Below, in pieces: positions 1-8,658 of a DNA stretch of 64,000 nt (positions are counted from its first letter, which is position 1; the number at the start of each line of letters is the position of its first letter). The notes under the pieces were generated by a model, which saw nothing but the letters and a program-made list of their open reading frames with translations, did not search any database and was not told the DNA's origin. The position numbers and the translations under genes were made by a program. The DNA lies in contig CAMBEE010000006.1 in assembly GCA_945865665.1 (NCBI GenBank), positions 43,372 to 107,371 on the forward strand. The letters are read 5' to 3'. Source of the stretch: an uncultured Clostridium sp. GTDB taxonomy: Bacteria; Bacillota; Clostridia; TANB77; CAG-508.

Positions 1-795
1 ACTGGAAAAAGTTACAGAGCCCAAATGGTAGCAAGTGAAAAAAATATCAAATATATAATTGATGACGGTTTATTAATAAAAGATAACGAAGTAATTGCAG
101 GTGAGTCAGCAAAAAAAGCACCAACAAAAATTGAAACAGTAAAACATGCATTATTTTATACAGACGAGGAAAAACAGGAAATAATTAAAGCATTTAAAAA
201 ATATAAACCAGAAAGCATATTAATACTTGGAACATCAGATGGTATGGTTCAAAAAATAGCAGCTAACTTAGGTTTACCAGAAATATGTGATACTACATAT
301 ATTTCTGATGTAGCAACACAAGAAGAAATGGAAACAGCAAGAAGAATAAGGGTTACAGAAGGAAAACATGTAATACCAGTTCCAACATTTGAAATAAAAA
401 AAGATTTTTCAGGATATTTATTAGACCCACTTCAAATTTTTAAAACAAAAGGCAGGGGAAAAGACCCATATATTTCAGAAAAATCTATAATTAGACCAAC
501 ATTTAGTTATATGGGAAAATTCACTATTTCTGATACAGTTTTTAGACAAATAATAGAGTATTTAGCTTCTAAAACAATTGAAATTCACAAGGTCCAAAAG
601 ATTAGAGTTGATAATTTTGGCGAGGGTGTTAAGTTATATATGGAAGTAACTGTTGTATATGGATTTAATGTTGTTGAGGGCATAAATGAGTTTAAAGCTA
701 AGGCTAAAAAAGAGATTGAAAAGTTGACTGCTATGAATGTTGAGGAGTTTGAGGTTGTAGCAAAAAATGTATATATTCCAAAGGAAAATTTATAA
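1..795 (+). CDS. P-loop protein with Asp23-like C-terminal domain (5' end missing)
   Basis: The frame is open from the first base and begins with TGKSYRAQ, which looks like the tail of a Walker A (GxxGxGKS) loop, so the gene starts outside the window. The first ATG, at 25, has no SD site and is internal. The visible 264 residues contain a middle region with alternating hydrophobic strands (ILILGTSDGM) and, from about residue 173 to the end, a segment resembling Asp23/Gls24 proteins (FTISDTVF at its start, a YGFNVVEGI strand and a VYIP end). The combination suggests a nucleotide-binding protein with an envelope-associated domain. The exact function is not known to me, and the Asp23 resemblance is by eye only. 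Confidence 0.6.
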   Translation, partial: TGKSYRAQMVASEKNIKYIIDDGLLIKDNEVIAGESAKKAPTKIETVKHALFYTDEEKQEIIKAFKKYKPESILILGTSDGMVQKIAANLGLPEICDTTYISDVATQEEMETARRIRVTEGKHVIPVPTFEIKKDFSGYLLDPLQIFKTKGRGKDPYISEKSIIRPTFSYMGKFTISDTVFRQIIEYLASKTIEIHKVQKIRVDNFGEGVKLYMEVTVVYGFNVVEGINEFKAKAKKEIEKLTAMNVEEFEVVAKNVYIPKENL

Positions 796-856
796 TATTT
801 ATAATATTATAAATATTAATTTTTAATAAAAATTTAATTGTGAAAGGAAAATAAAT

Positions 857-1453
857 ATGAAAAATATTTTGAAATCAATAGAAAGAGGAATTGTAAAAGG
901 TGCAATTTGGGTTTATTGCAAAGTTGTATATAGATTTGAATTAGTAGGAAAAGAAAATATACCAAAAGAAGGACCAGTAATTATTTGTGGAAATCACAGA
1001 AGTTTTTTAGATCCACCATTAATGGAAGTAACTACTGGAAGATATACTAGATTTTTAGCAAAAGAAGAGTTAACAAAGAATAAATTTTTAGCTTACTTAG
1101 GTTATGTATTTGATGCTATTTTGGTAAAGAGAGATTCAAAAGAAGTTATGGCTTTAAAGGAGTCTTTGAAGACTTTGAAAAATGGTGACTGTTTGGCTTT
1201 GTTTCCAGAGGGAACTAGAAATGGTTTGGCAAAGGGTGAAAAAGTTAAAGATGGTGCTGCGTTTTTTGCAGTAAGAAGCGGTGCACCTGTTGTACCTTGT
1301 GGTATTAAAGGTGGAGAAAAAGGAAATAGAAAAGTTACTATTACATATGGAAAGCCACTTGATTTTAGTCAATATAAAGGTAGTAAAGATAAAGAAGTTT
1401 TAGATAAAGTTACTGAGGAGATTATGAGTAATATTATTGAACTTACAAAATAA
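857..1453 (+). CDS. plsC: 1-acyl-sn-glycerol-3-phosphate acyltransferase
   Basis: This 198-residue protein has the two hallmark blocks of the PlsC/LPLAT family: NHRSFLD (residues 46-52, the catalytic HxxxxD) and FPEGTRN (116-122, the glycerol-phosphate binding block). It transfers an acyl chain to lysophosphatidic acid at the membrane face to make phosphatidic acid. Its length fits the short bacterial form. An AAAGGA SD lies about nine bases before the ATG. The stop codon falls inside the 8-bp duplication made by the palindromic element that follows, so the element inserted exactly at the gene's end without altering the protein. Confidence 0.9.
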   Translation: MKNILKSIERGIVKGAIWVYCKVVYRFELVGKENIPKEGPVIICGNHRSFLDPPLMEVTTGRYTRFLAKEELTKNKFLAYLGYVFDAILVKRDSKEVMALKESLKTLKNGDCLALFPEGTRNGLAKGEKVKDGAAFFAVRSGAPVVPCGIKGGEKGNRKVTITYGKPLDFSQYKGSKDKEVLDKVTEEIMSNIIELTK

Positions 1454-1924
1454 GTTACAATTCACAGCCTAAGAAAATTTCTGTGTGCAAGTTGCTCACC
1501 TTAAAGGTTATATATTTGATATTATATCCGTTTGATTGAAGTGAAAAATAGAAAATTTTAAATATAAAACTGAGGAATGCTCACGGAAAAATGTATAGAT
1601 GTATATGATTTAAAACATTTTCTAGATTCAATACACAACATAAGAATTTCTAAAATAAATTTATGGCACCCTTCCACTTAGTTCTCGCTTCGCTTGACGT
1701 GAACTCTTTCCATAAATTTATTTAAGAAATTCTAATATTGCTCCAATCACATTCGAAAAGTTTAAAATCATATACATATATACATTTTTTGCCTGAGTGA
1801 GAGAGGCTCAGTTTTGTATTTTAGATTTTCTTTTTGAACGTAATGAATAGGACATAATATCAAATATATAACCTTTAATGGGAGCAACTTACACACAAAA
1901 AATTCTAAAGCTGTGAGTTGCAAC
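1454..1924. mobile_element. MITE-like palindromic element, copy 1
   Basis: This 471-bp non-coding element forms one long imperfect hairpin. Its left end GTTACAATTCACAG pairs with its right end CTGTGAGTTGCAAC, and matching continues inward through most of both arms. The direct repeat CAAAATAA flanks it at 1446-1453 and 1925-1932, as expected for an 8-bp target duplication. It is closely similar along its length to 8674-9137. It has no ORF of note, so it would need a transposase in trans; none is in the window. It fills most of the 600-base gap between plsC and typA. Confidence 0.8.
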
Positions 1925-1966
1925 CAAAATAAAAAAATGTTGACATAATTTTTACTATAAAATTCA

Positions 1967-1995
1967 TTGACAAACTTTTAATTTAGTAGTATAAT
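1967..1995 (+). promoter_or_regulatory. Sigma-A type promoter of typA
   Basis: TTGACA (1967-1972) and TATAAT (1990-1995) are perfect hexamers separated by 17 bases, about 60 bases before the typA start and just outside the right end of the palindromic element. Confidence 0.8.
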
Positions 1996-2057
1996 TTTAA
2001 AGTTAAAAGAGAAAAAATAAAATAATGTAAAAAATAAATAAAGAAGGGGTAATAAAA

Positions 2058-3872
2058 ATGAACAACAAAAACATAAGAAACATAGCAATAATAGCACACG
2101 TAGACCACGGAAAAACAACACTTGTAGATGCACTATTAAAACAAAGTCATGTATTCAGAGAAAACGAACAAGTACAAGAAAGAGTAATGGACTCAAATGA
2201 CCAAGAAAAAGAAAGAGGAATAACAATACTATCTAAAAACACATCAGTAATGCACGGAGACATCAAAATAAACATAGTAGACACACCAGGACATGCTGAC
2301 TTCGGAGGAGAAGTAGAAAGAGTTTTAAAAACAGTTGATGGAGTTTTACTATTAGTAGATGCATTTGAAGGAGCAATGCCACAAACAAGAGAAGTACTAA
2401 AAAAATCATTAGCATTGGGACTAAAACCAATAGTAGTAATAAACAAAATAGATAGACCTGGAGCACAACCAGAAAAAGTTGTAGACCAAGTTATCGAATT
2501 ATTTATTGAATTAAATGCTACAGATGAACAATTAGACTTCCCAGTAGTATATGCATCAGCAAAAAACGGAATTGCAAAAATGGACTTAGCAGACGAAACA
2601 ACAGATCTATCTTGTCTTTTTGAAACAATAATAAACACAATTGAACCACCAAAATGTGAAATAGAAGGACCAGCACAAATGTTAGTATCTAACATAGATT
2701 ATGATGATTATGTTGGAAGAATTGGTATAGGAAGACTAGAAAGAGGAAAAATGAAAGTTGGAATGCCAGTTAGCATCTGTGGAAAAGAAGACAAAATAAC
2801 ACAAGGAAGAATTGCAAAATTATATACACACGTTGGACTTAAAAAAGTTGAAGTTGAAGAAGTTGGAGCAGGTGATATTATAGAATTTGCTGGATTACCA
2901 GACATCAACATAGGTGACACAGTATGTGATTTTGAACATCCAGAAAAAATACCATTTGTAGACATTGATGAACCAACAGTAACAATGACATTTAGTGTAA
3001 ACAATGGACCATTTGCTGGAAAAGAAGGACAATTTGTAACATCAAGACATATAAGAGACAGATTATACAAAGAGCTAGAAAGAAATGTATCATTAAGAGT
3101 AAAAGATGGAGAAACACCAGACTCATTTGAAGTATCAGGTAGAGGTGAATTACATTTATCAGTATTAATCGAAACAATGAGAAGAGAAGGATTTGAATTA
3201 TTAGTATCAAGACCAAAAGTTATCTTCAAAGAAATTAATGGTGTAAAATGTGAACCAATTGAATTATTAGTTGTAAATGTACCAGATGACTGTGTAGGAA
3301 ATGTAATTGAAAAATTAGGAAGAAGAAAAGCTGAAATGGTAAATATGGAACCTGCAGAAGCTGGACATACGAAAATAGAATTCAGAATCCCAGCAAGAGG
3401 AATAATTGGATATAGAACAGAATTCCTTACAGACACAAAAGGTGAAGGAACAATGAACCACATATTTGACGCATATGAACCATACAAGGGAGATATCCAA
3501 GCTCGTGTTAGAGGAACAATAGTTGCATTCGAACCAGGTAAATCAGTAACATATGGACTATACAATGCACAAGACAAAGGTGACTTATTTATAGGACCAG
3601 GTGTAGATGTTTATGAAGGTATGATTGTTGGTTTAAACTCTAGAGGTGAGGATTTAGCAATAAATGTATGTAAAGAAAAACACTTAACAAATACTAGAGC
3701 ATCAGGTTCAGACGAAGCATTAAGATTAGTTCCACCAATTCAAATGTCACTTGAAAAAGCTATTGAATTTATTCAAGACGACGAATTAGTTGAAATAACA
3801 CCAAAATCTATTAGATTAAGAAAGAAAATATTAGACTCTAAAGAAAGAGAAAGAGCTAATAGAAATAAATAA
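2058..3872 (+). CDS. typA: Ribosome-associated GTPase TypA/BipA
   Basis: The 604-residue translational GTPase has the G1 loop AHVDHGKTT (13-21), RGITI (G2), DTPGHAD (G3) and NKIDRP (G4). The EF-G-like C-terminal part contains ARGIIGYRTEF and DTKGEGTMNH, typical of TypA rather than EF-G or LepA. Members bind the 70S ribosome and help 50S assembly and stress or cold adaptation. Length matches the family (about 610). The SD is GAAGGGG and the gene has its own strong promoter. The DNA is markedly more codon-biased towards A-ending codons than its neighbours, as for a highly expressed gene. Confidence 0.96.
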   Translation: MNNKNIRNIAIIAHVDHGKTTLVDALLKQSHVFRENEQVQERVMDSNDQEKERGITILSKNTSVMHGDIKINIVDTPGHADFGGEVERVLKTVDGVLLLVDAFEGAMPQTREVLKKSLALGLKPIVVINKIDRPGAQPEKVVDQVIELFIELNATDEQLDFPVVYASAKNGIAKMDLADETTDLSCLFETIINTIEPPKCEIEGPAQMLVSNIDYDDYVGRIGIGRLERGKMKVGMPVSICGKEDKITQGRIAKLYTHVGLKKVEVEEVGAGDIIEFAGLPDINIGDTVCDFEHPEKIPFVDIDEPTVTMTFSVNNGPFAGKEGQFVTSRHIRDRLYKELERNVSLRVKDGETPDSFEVSGRGELHLSVLIETMRREGFELLVSRPKVIFKEINGVKCEPIELLVVNVPDDCVGNVIEKLGRRKAEMVNMEPAEAGHTKIEFRIPARGIIGYRTEFLTDTKGEGTMNHIFDAYEPYKGDIQARVRGTIVAFEPGKSVTYGLYNAQDKGDLFIGPGVDVYEGMIVGLNSRGEDLAINVCKEKHLTNTRASGSDEALRLVPPIQMSLEKAIEFIQDDELVEITPKSIRLRKKILDSKERERANRNK

Positions 3873-3912
3873 AATGAGACAAGTGGGACAGTGCAAATTT
3901 GTCTCACTTATT
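3873..3912 (+). terminator. Palindromic repeat acting as possible typA terminator
   Basis: TGAGACAA and TTGTCTCA form an 8-bp stem directly after the typA stop. The 3' tract (CTTATTTG) is only moderately U-rich. The same AATGAGACAAGTGGGA core recurs at 33962-34002 (inverted) and 45659-45720, so this belongs to a dispersed short repeat family. Confidence 0.45.
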
Positions 3913-3941
3913 TGTTGTAAAATGTCGAAAGGAAGCAAAAA

Positions 3942-4529
3942 ATGAATAAGCAAGAGTTAGAAAAAATAAAACAAAAAGCTTTAGAAGACCACATACCAAT
4001 AATAATGGATGACACTTTAGAAATTATAGAAAAAGAATTAAAAGAAAATCCACCAAAAAGAATATTGGAAATAGGAGCAGCAGTTGGGTATTCAGCAATG
4101 TGCTTCTCAGAATTTTTAGCACAAGATGGAGTAATTGACACAATAGAAAGAGATGAAGAAAGAATTCAAGAAGCAAAAGAAAACTTTAAAAAAGTTGGAG
4201 TAGAAGACAAAATCAAACTTTATGAAGGAGATGCTGTAGAAATATTACCTACTTTAAATGAAAAATATGATATGGTATTTATAGATGCAGCAAAAGGAAA
4301 ATATCCATTTTTCTTAAAGGAATCATTAAGAATGATAAATGAAAATGGCGTTATTTTTGCGGATAATATTTTATACAAAGGTTATGTTATGAGTGATTAT
4401 AACAAACACAAACAACGTACTGCTGTAAGAAATTTAAGAGAATACATAAAGGAAGTTTCTGAAAATCCAAATCTTGAAACAGAAATTTTGGAGGTAGGAG
4501 ATGGACTTGCAATAAGTAAATTAAAATAA
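3942..4529 (+). CDS. trmR: SAM-dependent O-methyltransferase, TrmR-like
   Basis: The 195-residue class I methyltransferase of the COMT-like family has SAM motif I RILEIGAAVGYSA, an acidic motif II (DTIERDEER) and DMVFIDAAKGKY followed by GVIFADNILYKGYV, which carries the metal-binding acidic residues of this family. In Bacillus the homologous gene next to U32-family genes (trhP) methylates 5-hydroxyuridine at tRNA position 34. A trhP-like gene lies 1.1 kb downstream on the same strand, separated only by an inverted RelA/SpoT gene, which supports the same role. The family has other small-molecule members, so the symbol rests partly on context. Confidence 0.75.
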   Translation: MNKQELEKIKQKALEDHIPIIMDDTLEIIEKELKENPPKRILEIGAAVGYSAMCFSEFLAQDGVIDTIERDEERIQEAKENFKKVGVEDKIKLYEGDAVEILPTLNEKYDMVFIDAAKGKYPFFLKESLRMINENGVIFADNILYKGYVMSDYNKHKQRTAVRNLREYIKEVSENPNLETEILEVGDGLAISKLK

Positions 4530-4576
4530 TAAAGATCGCTTTTTTGGAAAACTAAAATTAGCATATAGAAAGAAAA

Positions 4577-4607
4577 CAGACACATCAAAATAAAGTTGAT
4601 GTGTCTG
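4577..4607 (-). terminator. Terminator of the RelA/SpoT-like gene
   Basis: CAGACACATCAA and TTGATGTGTCTG form a 12-bp perfect stem with a 7-base loop. Read on the minus strand it is followed by TTTTCTTTC, so it mainly serves the minus-strand gene. It may also insulate the end of trmR. Confidence 0.7.
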
Positions 4608-4612
4608 AAATT

Positions 4613-5488
4613 TTAGAAAGGTCTGCCCCTTTCAATAATCTTATAGGGCTTTTCTAAACCAATAAAATCAAATAATTGGTTTTCTACATAAGCATAGCCG
4701 TCAATATTAATTCTCGAACGATCAAACTCAATGTTTGTTTCAGCATAACGCTGCTTTTTATAAGCATCATGCCCTGCGAGAGAGTGACTTTCAGCATGTA
4801 TATGCATTTTGAATGTCCGTATTTGAATTTCAAAACAACGACCAGTCGAAGGATCTTGGAAAACGACATGTAAAGACTGATAACCTGTTTCTTTTGGTCG
4901 TAGAATATAATCCTTTACCCATTTTTGATATTCTGGAGGTAAGTAAGATTTTTCAGGTAGTTCAACATCTTTAAAATCTGTTTTATTAAATCCTTCAGTT
5001 TGGAAAACCTGAGTTGCGATACAAGGAATAAAACCATTTTCAAGATTAAAATCTATAACTGTTTTCATTAAATTATAACATATTTCGATACTGTTATCAA
5101 AAATAATAAAACGAAAAGCTAATACATCCTTGAAATCTGTTAAGTCTCTACCTTGTGATAAATATAAGTTTATCTTTTTTTCTGTACCAATAACTGATTT
5201 TCTTCTTCCTGCAAGTTGAAATTTCAAATTTGGATATGCATTCTTAGTAGCCGTATATAAGGAGTCGTAATGTTTTCTAATCATTGATAGAAATTTATTA
5301 TCTATCAATATATTTTTTACTTCAATAAGTTTGTTTGCATGGAGCAAATTAGTTAAATCATTACTATCCCGCAATACAGAGGAATACTCAGTTAATACTT
5401 CTACAAGAGATGAAGAAGTATATAAAAAAGGTACAATGTTTAAGTCATCTTTGGCAATAGAATCGCCAATGTTTTTTTTATCTGTCAT
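4613..5488 (-). CDS. RelA/SpoT-domain protein, likely small alarmone synthetase
   Basis: The 291-residue protein carries one RelA/SpoT nucleotidyltransferase domain at about residues 85-245: RRKSV (95-99, ATP-binding basic patch), DFKDVLAFRFI (118-128, with the metal-binding Asp), GYQSLH (202-207) and EIQIRT (220-225, catalytic Glu), then a histidine-rich stretch. There is no HD hydrolase, TGS or ACT domain, so it is not a full-length Rel. It should transfer pyrophosphate from ATP to GDP or GTP, although some relatives act as toxins that modify tRNA or make ppApp, and the long N-terminus (about 85 residues) is not diagnostic. GAAAGGAA precedes the ATG. It sits antisense between trmR and trhP. 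Confidence 0.75.
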   Translation of the reverse strand: MTDKKNIGDSIAKDDLNIVPFLYTSSSLVEVLTEYSSVLRDSNDLTNLLHANKLIEVKNILIDNKFLSMIRKHYDSLYTATKNAYPNLKFQLAGRRKSVIGTEKKINLYLSQGRDLTDFKDVLAFRFIIFDNSIEICYNLMKTVIDFNLENGFIPCIATQVFQTEGFNKTDFKDVELPEKSYLPPEYQKWVKDYILRPKETGYQSLHVVFQDPSTGRCFEIQIRTFKMHIHAESHSLAGHDAYKKQRYAETNIEFDRSRINIDGYAYVENQLFDFIGLEKPYKIIERGRPF

Positions 5489-5570
5489 ACTAAATTCCTT
5501 TCTTTAATAAAATTTTTTATATAGATTACATAACTTGATTATAACACAAAATTAAAATAAATTCAAATTA

Positions 5571-5599
5571 TTGACATAAATGGAAAATCTATATATAAT
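5571..5599 (+). promoter_or_regulatory. Sigma-A type promoter of trhP
   Basis: TTGACA (5571-5576), a 17-base spacer and TATAAT (5594-5599) lie about 70 bases before the U32 gene. The U32 gene is therefore expressed independently of trmR. Confidence 0.8.
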
Positions 5600-5671
5600 A
5601 ATATACATAAAAAATATTAAAAATTAAATACAAATATAAAGTATAAATTCAGTAAAGAAAGGAAATCAAAA

Positions 5672-6901
5672 ATGAAAAAAATAGAATTATTAGCACCAGC
5701 AGGATCATTTGAAAAAGCAAAAACAGCATTTAAATATGGAGCAGACGCAGTATACTGTGGAACATCATCACTATCATTAAGAACAAGAGCAGACATGGAC
5801 AACGATGATCTAATAAAAACAATACAATATGCACACAGCATAGGAAAAAGGGTACATGTAACACTAAATATATTTGCGTGGGACGATAAATATGAAGAAA
5901 TAATAGAAATGGCAAAAATACTAAATGAAGTAAAACCAGACGCAATAATAGCAGCAGATGGAGGAGTAATAGAAACATTAAAACAATATGCACCAAATGT
6001 ACCAATACATGTAAGTACACAAGCAAATATAGTAAGTGTGCACGATGCAAACTTCTGGTATAAAAACGGAGCACAAAGAGTTATAATGGCAAGAGAAATA
6101 AACAAAGAACAACTAAAATACATAATGGAAAATAAACCAAAAGACTTAGAAGTAGAAATGTTTGGACATGGATCAATATGCTTTGCCTTTTCAGGAAGAT
6201 GCTTCTTAAGCGACTTTATGTGTGGAAGAAGTGCAAACTTAGGGGACTGTGCGCAAAGCTGTAGATGGTCATATAATTTATATGCAGAAGAGAAAAACAA
6301 CCCAGGACAGTTATATCCAATAGAAGAAAGTGAATATGGAACAAGTATATTTTCATCAAAAGATTTATGCCTATTAAAAGAAATACCAGAAATAATAGAT
6401 ATGGGAATAGATAGTTTGAAAATAGAAGGAAGACTAAAAACAGAATACTACATAGCAAGTGTAATAAATGTTTATAGAAATGCAATTGACGATTATATAA
6501 AAGACCCAGAAAATTATGATTATACAAAATATATGAAAGAAATAGAAAAAGTAAAAACAAGAGAATTTACAACATTCTATTTTAATGACAGAAAAAATAA
6601 AGATATTCAAGATTTAAGTGGAAGACAATATAATGATAAATATGAATTTGGTGGAAAAATACTAGAATATAAAGAAGAAAAATCAATAATAGAAATAAAA
6701 AATAAATTAGCAGTAGGAGACACAATAGAAATAATAATTCCAAACCAATTAGAACCAGAAACATTTAAAATAGAAAAATTATGGGATGACGAAACAGAAG
6801 AAGAAATAGACAGCGTAAGCCCAGGAGTAAAAGGACAAAAAGTTTTAATGAAACTACCAATGAAATGTGAAAATGGATGGATATTAAGAAGAAAAAAATA
6901 A
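5672..6901 (+). CDS. trhP: U32-family protein, tRNA wobble uridine hydroxylation (TrhP-like)
   Basis: The 409-residue protein starts IELLAPAGSFEKAK and carries the U32 signature from E162 to S180 (EMFGHGSIC followed by SGRCFLS), with further conserved cysteines in CGRSANLGDCAQSCR that are expected to hold an iron-sulfur cluster. Proteins named peptidase U32 of this type are now known as TrhP, which makes 5-hydroxyuridine at tRNA position 34, the substrate for TrmR. The nearby trmR supports this. A C-terminal beta-barrel-like tail (VGDTIEIIIP) is present. It is an intact full-length member with its own promoter. Confidence 0.85.
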   Translation: MKKIELLAPAGSFEKAKTAFKYGADAVYCGTSSLSLRTRADMDNDDLIKTIQYAHSIGKRVHVTLNIFAWDDKYEEIIEMAKILNEVKPDAIIAADGGVIETLKQYAPNVPIHVSTQANIVSVHDANFWYKNGAQRVIMAREINKEQLKYIMENKPKDLEVEMFGHGSICFAFSGRCFLSDFMCGRSANLGDCAQSCRWSYNLYAEEKNNPGQLYPIEESEYGTSIFSSKDLCLLKEIPEIIDMGIDSLKIEGRLKTEYYIASVINVYRNAIDDYIKDPENYDYTKYMKEIEKVKTREFTTFYFNDRKNKDIQDLSGRQYNDKYEFGGKILEYKEEKSIIEIKNKLAVGDTIEIIIPNQLEPETFKIEKLWDDETEEEIDSVSPGVKGQKVLMKLPMKCENGWILRRKK

Positions 6902-6904
6902 TAT

Positions 6905-6948
6905 AAAAAGTTGTCAAAATGGAAATAAACCATTCGACAACTTTTTTT
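6905..6948. terminator. Bidirectional terminator between trhP and DUF4364 gene
   Basis: AAAAAGTTGTC and GACAACTTTTTTT form an 11-bp stem with T-runs on both strands. It lies between converging genes, and its right end overlaps the stop of the minus-strand gene. Confidence 0.85.
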
Positions 6949-7498
6949 AATCTGTACTATCTTCTAATAATAATTCTAATATTTTAGGATATATTTTAGA
7001 AGCATTTTTGTTCCAATTATCTACAATTTTTTTTGCTCTATCTCGAGAACCAGCAAAGGTTTTTACCTCAAATATTGTTTCATTTTTTTCAATAACTTTA
7101 CATTTAATAGTATAATCATTCTCACTCTTAGGAATAAATTCAGCTATAATAGAAGTTTTATCAGCTATAGAAGGAAATTCCTTCTTAAAAACATTATCAG
7201 CCTTCAATTTTAAAATTCCCGGTAATACATCAATTGTAAGAGAAAGTGCATTTTTTCCTTCACTTGTTATTTTTAGTACAGACTCTTCTTCATCTTTTGT
7301 GAATATGCCAACTAATTTGGAATCCAATAAATCAGTTAAAACCTCTTTGAAGTAGAAGTAATTAACATCGTTTATAGAAGAAATAATTTTATACAAACCA
7401 TCTTCTTGTAAACCGTTTGATATTTGATCTAAAATATACAAAATTAAAACTTTATTTTCAGCCAAAGCAGTTGTATTATCTGAACTAGGCATTTTCAT
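6947..7498 (-). CDS. DUF4364 family protein
   Basis: The 183-residue protein fits DUF4364, a Clostridia family of cytoplasmic proteins with a winged-helix-like N-terminus: KVLILYILDQ, then INDVNYFYFKEVLTDLLDSKLV, then ITSEGKNAL. The function is unknown; a DNA-binding role is only suggested by the fold-like pattern. The start at 7498 is chosen because AAGGAG lies just ahead of it; an ATG two codons later has a more usual spacing and is possible. A longer reading frame up to 7588 has no SD and crosses AT-rich, promoter-like DNA. Confidence 0.7.
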   Translation of the reverse strand: MKMPSSDNTTALAENKVLILYILDQISNGLQEDGLYKIISSINDVNYFYFKEVLTDLLDSKLVGIFTKDEEESVLKITSEGKNALSLTIDVLPGILKLKADNVFKKEFPSIADKTSIIAEFIPKSENDYTIKCKVIEKNETIFEVKTFAGSRDRAKKIVDNWNKNASKIYPKILELLLEDSTD

Positions 7499-7573
7499 AA
7501 CACTCCTTACTTTGTTTATTTTTCGCATTATATCATAAAATTTATAAAAAGTAAAATTTTTTTTAATAATCTG

Positions 7574-7602
7574 TTTAAAAATACACAAAATAGTTATATA
7601 AT
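7574..7602 (+). promoter_or_regulatory. Possible ldh promoter
   Basis: TATAAT at 7597-7602 with a weak TTTAAA -35 box 17 bases upstream, about 95 bases before the ldh start. Only the -10 box is convincing. Confidence 0.35.
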
Positions 7603-7701
7603 GTTATAGAAAAATAAGAATGTTAATAAATTCCCAAACACATTCTTAAAAAACAAGTCTGATAAAAAATTCAGTAAACAAAAGGAAAGGATGATATTAA
7701 T

Positions 7702-8658
7702 ATGAAAAAAGGAAAAGTTGTTTTAGTAGGAACAGGATTTGTAGGAATGAGTATGGCATACACAATGCTAAACAGAGGAGGCGTAAGCGAACTTGTATTA
7801 ATAGATATAGATAAAGACAAAACAATAGGTGAACAAATGGATTTATCACATGGACTACCATTTGCACCACAAAAAATGGTCATAAAAGCAGGAGATTATG
7901 ACGAATGTAAAGACGCACAAGTTGTTGTAATTACAGCAGGAATTGCACAAAAACCAGGACAAACAAGATTAGAACTTGCAGAAACAAATACAAGAATAAT
8001 TAAAAGCATTACTCAAAATATAATGGAAAGTGGATTTAATGGTGTAATTATAGTTGCAAGTAATCCAGTTGATTTAATGACATATGTAGTAGCAAAGGTA
8101 TCAGGACTTCCAAAAAATCAAGTATTTGGTTCAGGAACAGTTTTAGATACAGCAAGATTACGTTATATAATGTCAGATTATTTAAAAGTATCTAGCAAAA
8201 ACATACATGCATATATAATGGGGGAACATGGCGATTCTTCATTTGTTCCTTGGAATCATGCATATGTAGGATGCAAAAAAATCAAAGATATTATGAAAGA
8301 TGGAAAACATCCAATGGAAGATTTAGAAAAAATACATCAAGATGTTGTAAATGCAGCATATGAAATTATTAATAAAAAGAAAGCAACATATTATGGAATA
8401 GGTATGTCTTTAAGTAAAATTGTTAAATCAGTTCTTGACAATGATAATTCAATTTTGACAGTTTCTACGTATTTAAAAGATGGAGAATATGGTCAAGATG
8501 ATATTTATATTGGTGTTCCTGCAATAATTAATGGTAAAGGTGTTCGTGAATTATTAAATCTTGAGTTAACAGAAGATGAACAAGCTAAACTTGATAATAG
8601 TTGCAAAATTATAAAAGAAATGAGAGAACAATCAATAGACAAGATTATAAATGAATAA
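7702..8658 (+). CDS. ldh: L-lactate dehydrogenase
   Basis: This 318-residue NAD-dependent enzyme reduces pyruvate to L-lactate in fermentation. The Rossmann loop GTGFVG is at residues 10-15. AQKPGQTRL (82-90) has Gln at the substrate-specificity position where malate dehydrogenase has Arg. GEHGDS (174-179) holds the catalytic His176. DTARLR is also conserved. Length is normal. AAAGGAAAGGA gives a strong SD. The gene is monocistronic; its terminator has been split by a palindromic element. Confidence 0.95.
   Translation: MKKGKVVLVGTGFVGMSMAYTMLNRGGVSELVLIDIDKDKTIGEQMDLSHGLPFAPQKMVIKAGDYDECKDAQVVVITAGIAQKPGQTRLELAETNTRIIKSITQNIMESGFNGVIIVASNPVDLMTYVVAKVSGLPKNQVFGSGTVLDTARLRYIMSDYLKVSSKNIHAYIMGEHGDSSFVPWNHAYVGCKKIKDIMKDGKHPMEDLEKIHQDVVNAAYEIINKKKATYYGIGMSLSKIVKSVLDNDNSILTVSTYLKDGEYGQDDIYIGVPAIINGKGVRELLNLELTEDEQAKLDNSCKIIKEMREQSIDKIINE

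Noticed and set aside
2147..3577. Antisense ORFs over typA (and similar ones over rplD, polC and lepA)
   Set aside because: They mirror a strongly biased A-rich coding strand, have low-complexity Leu/Phe/Ser composition and no SD.
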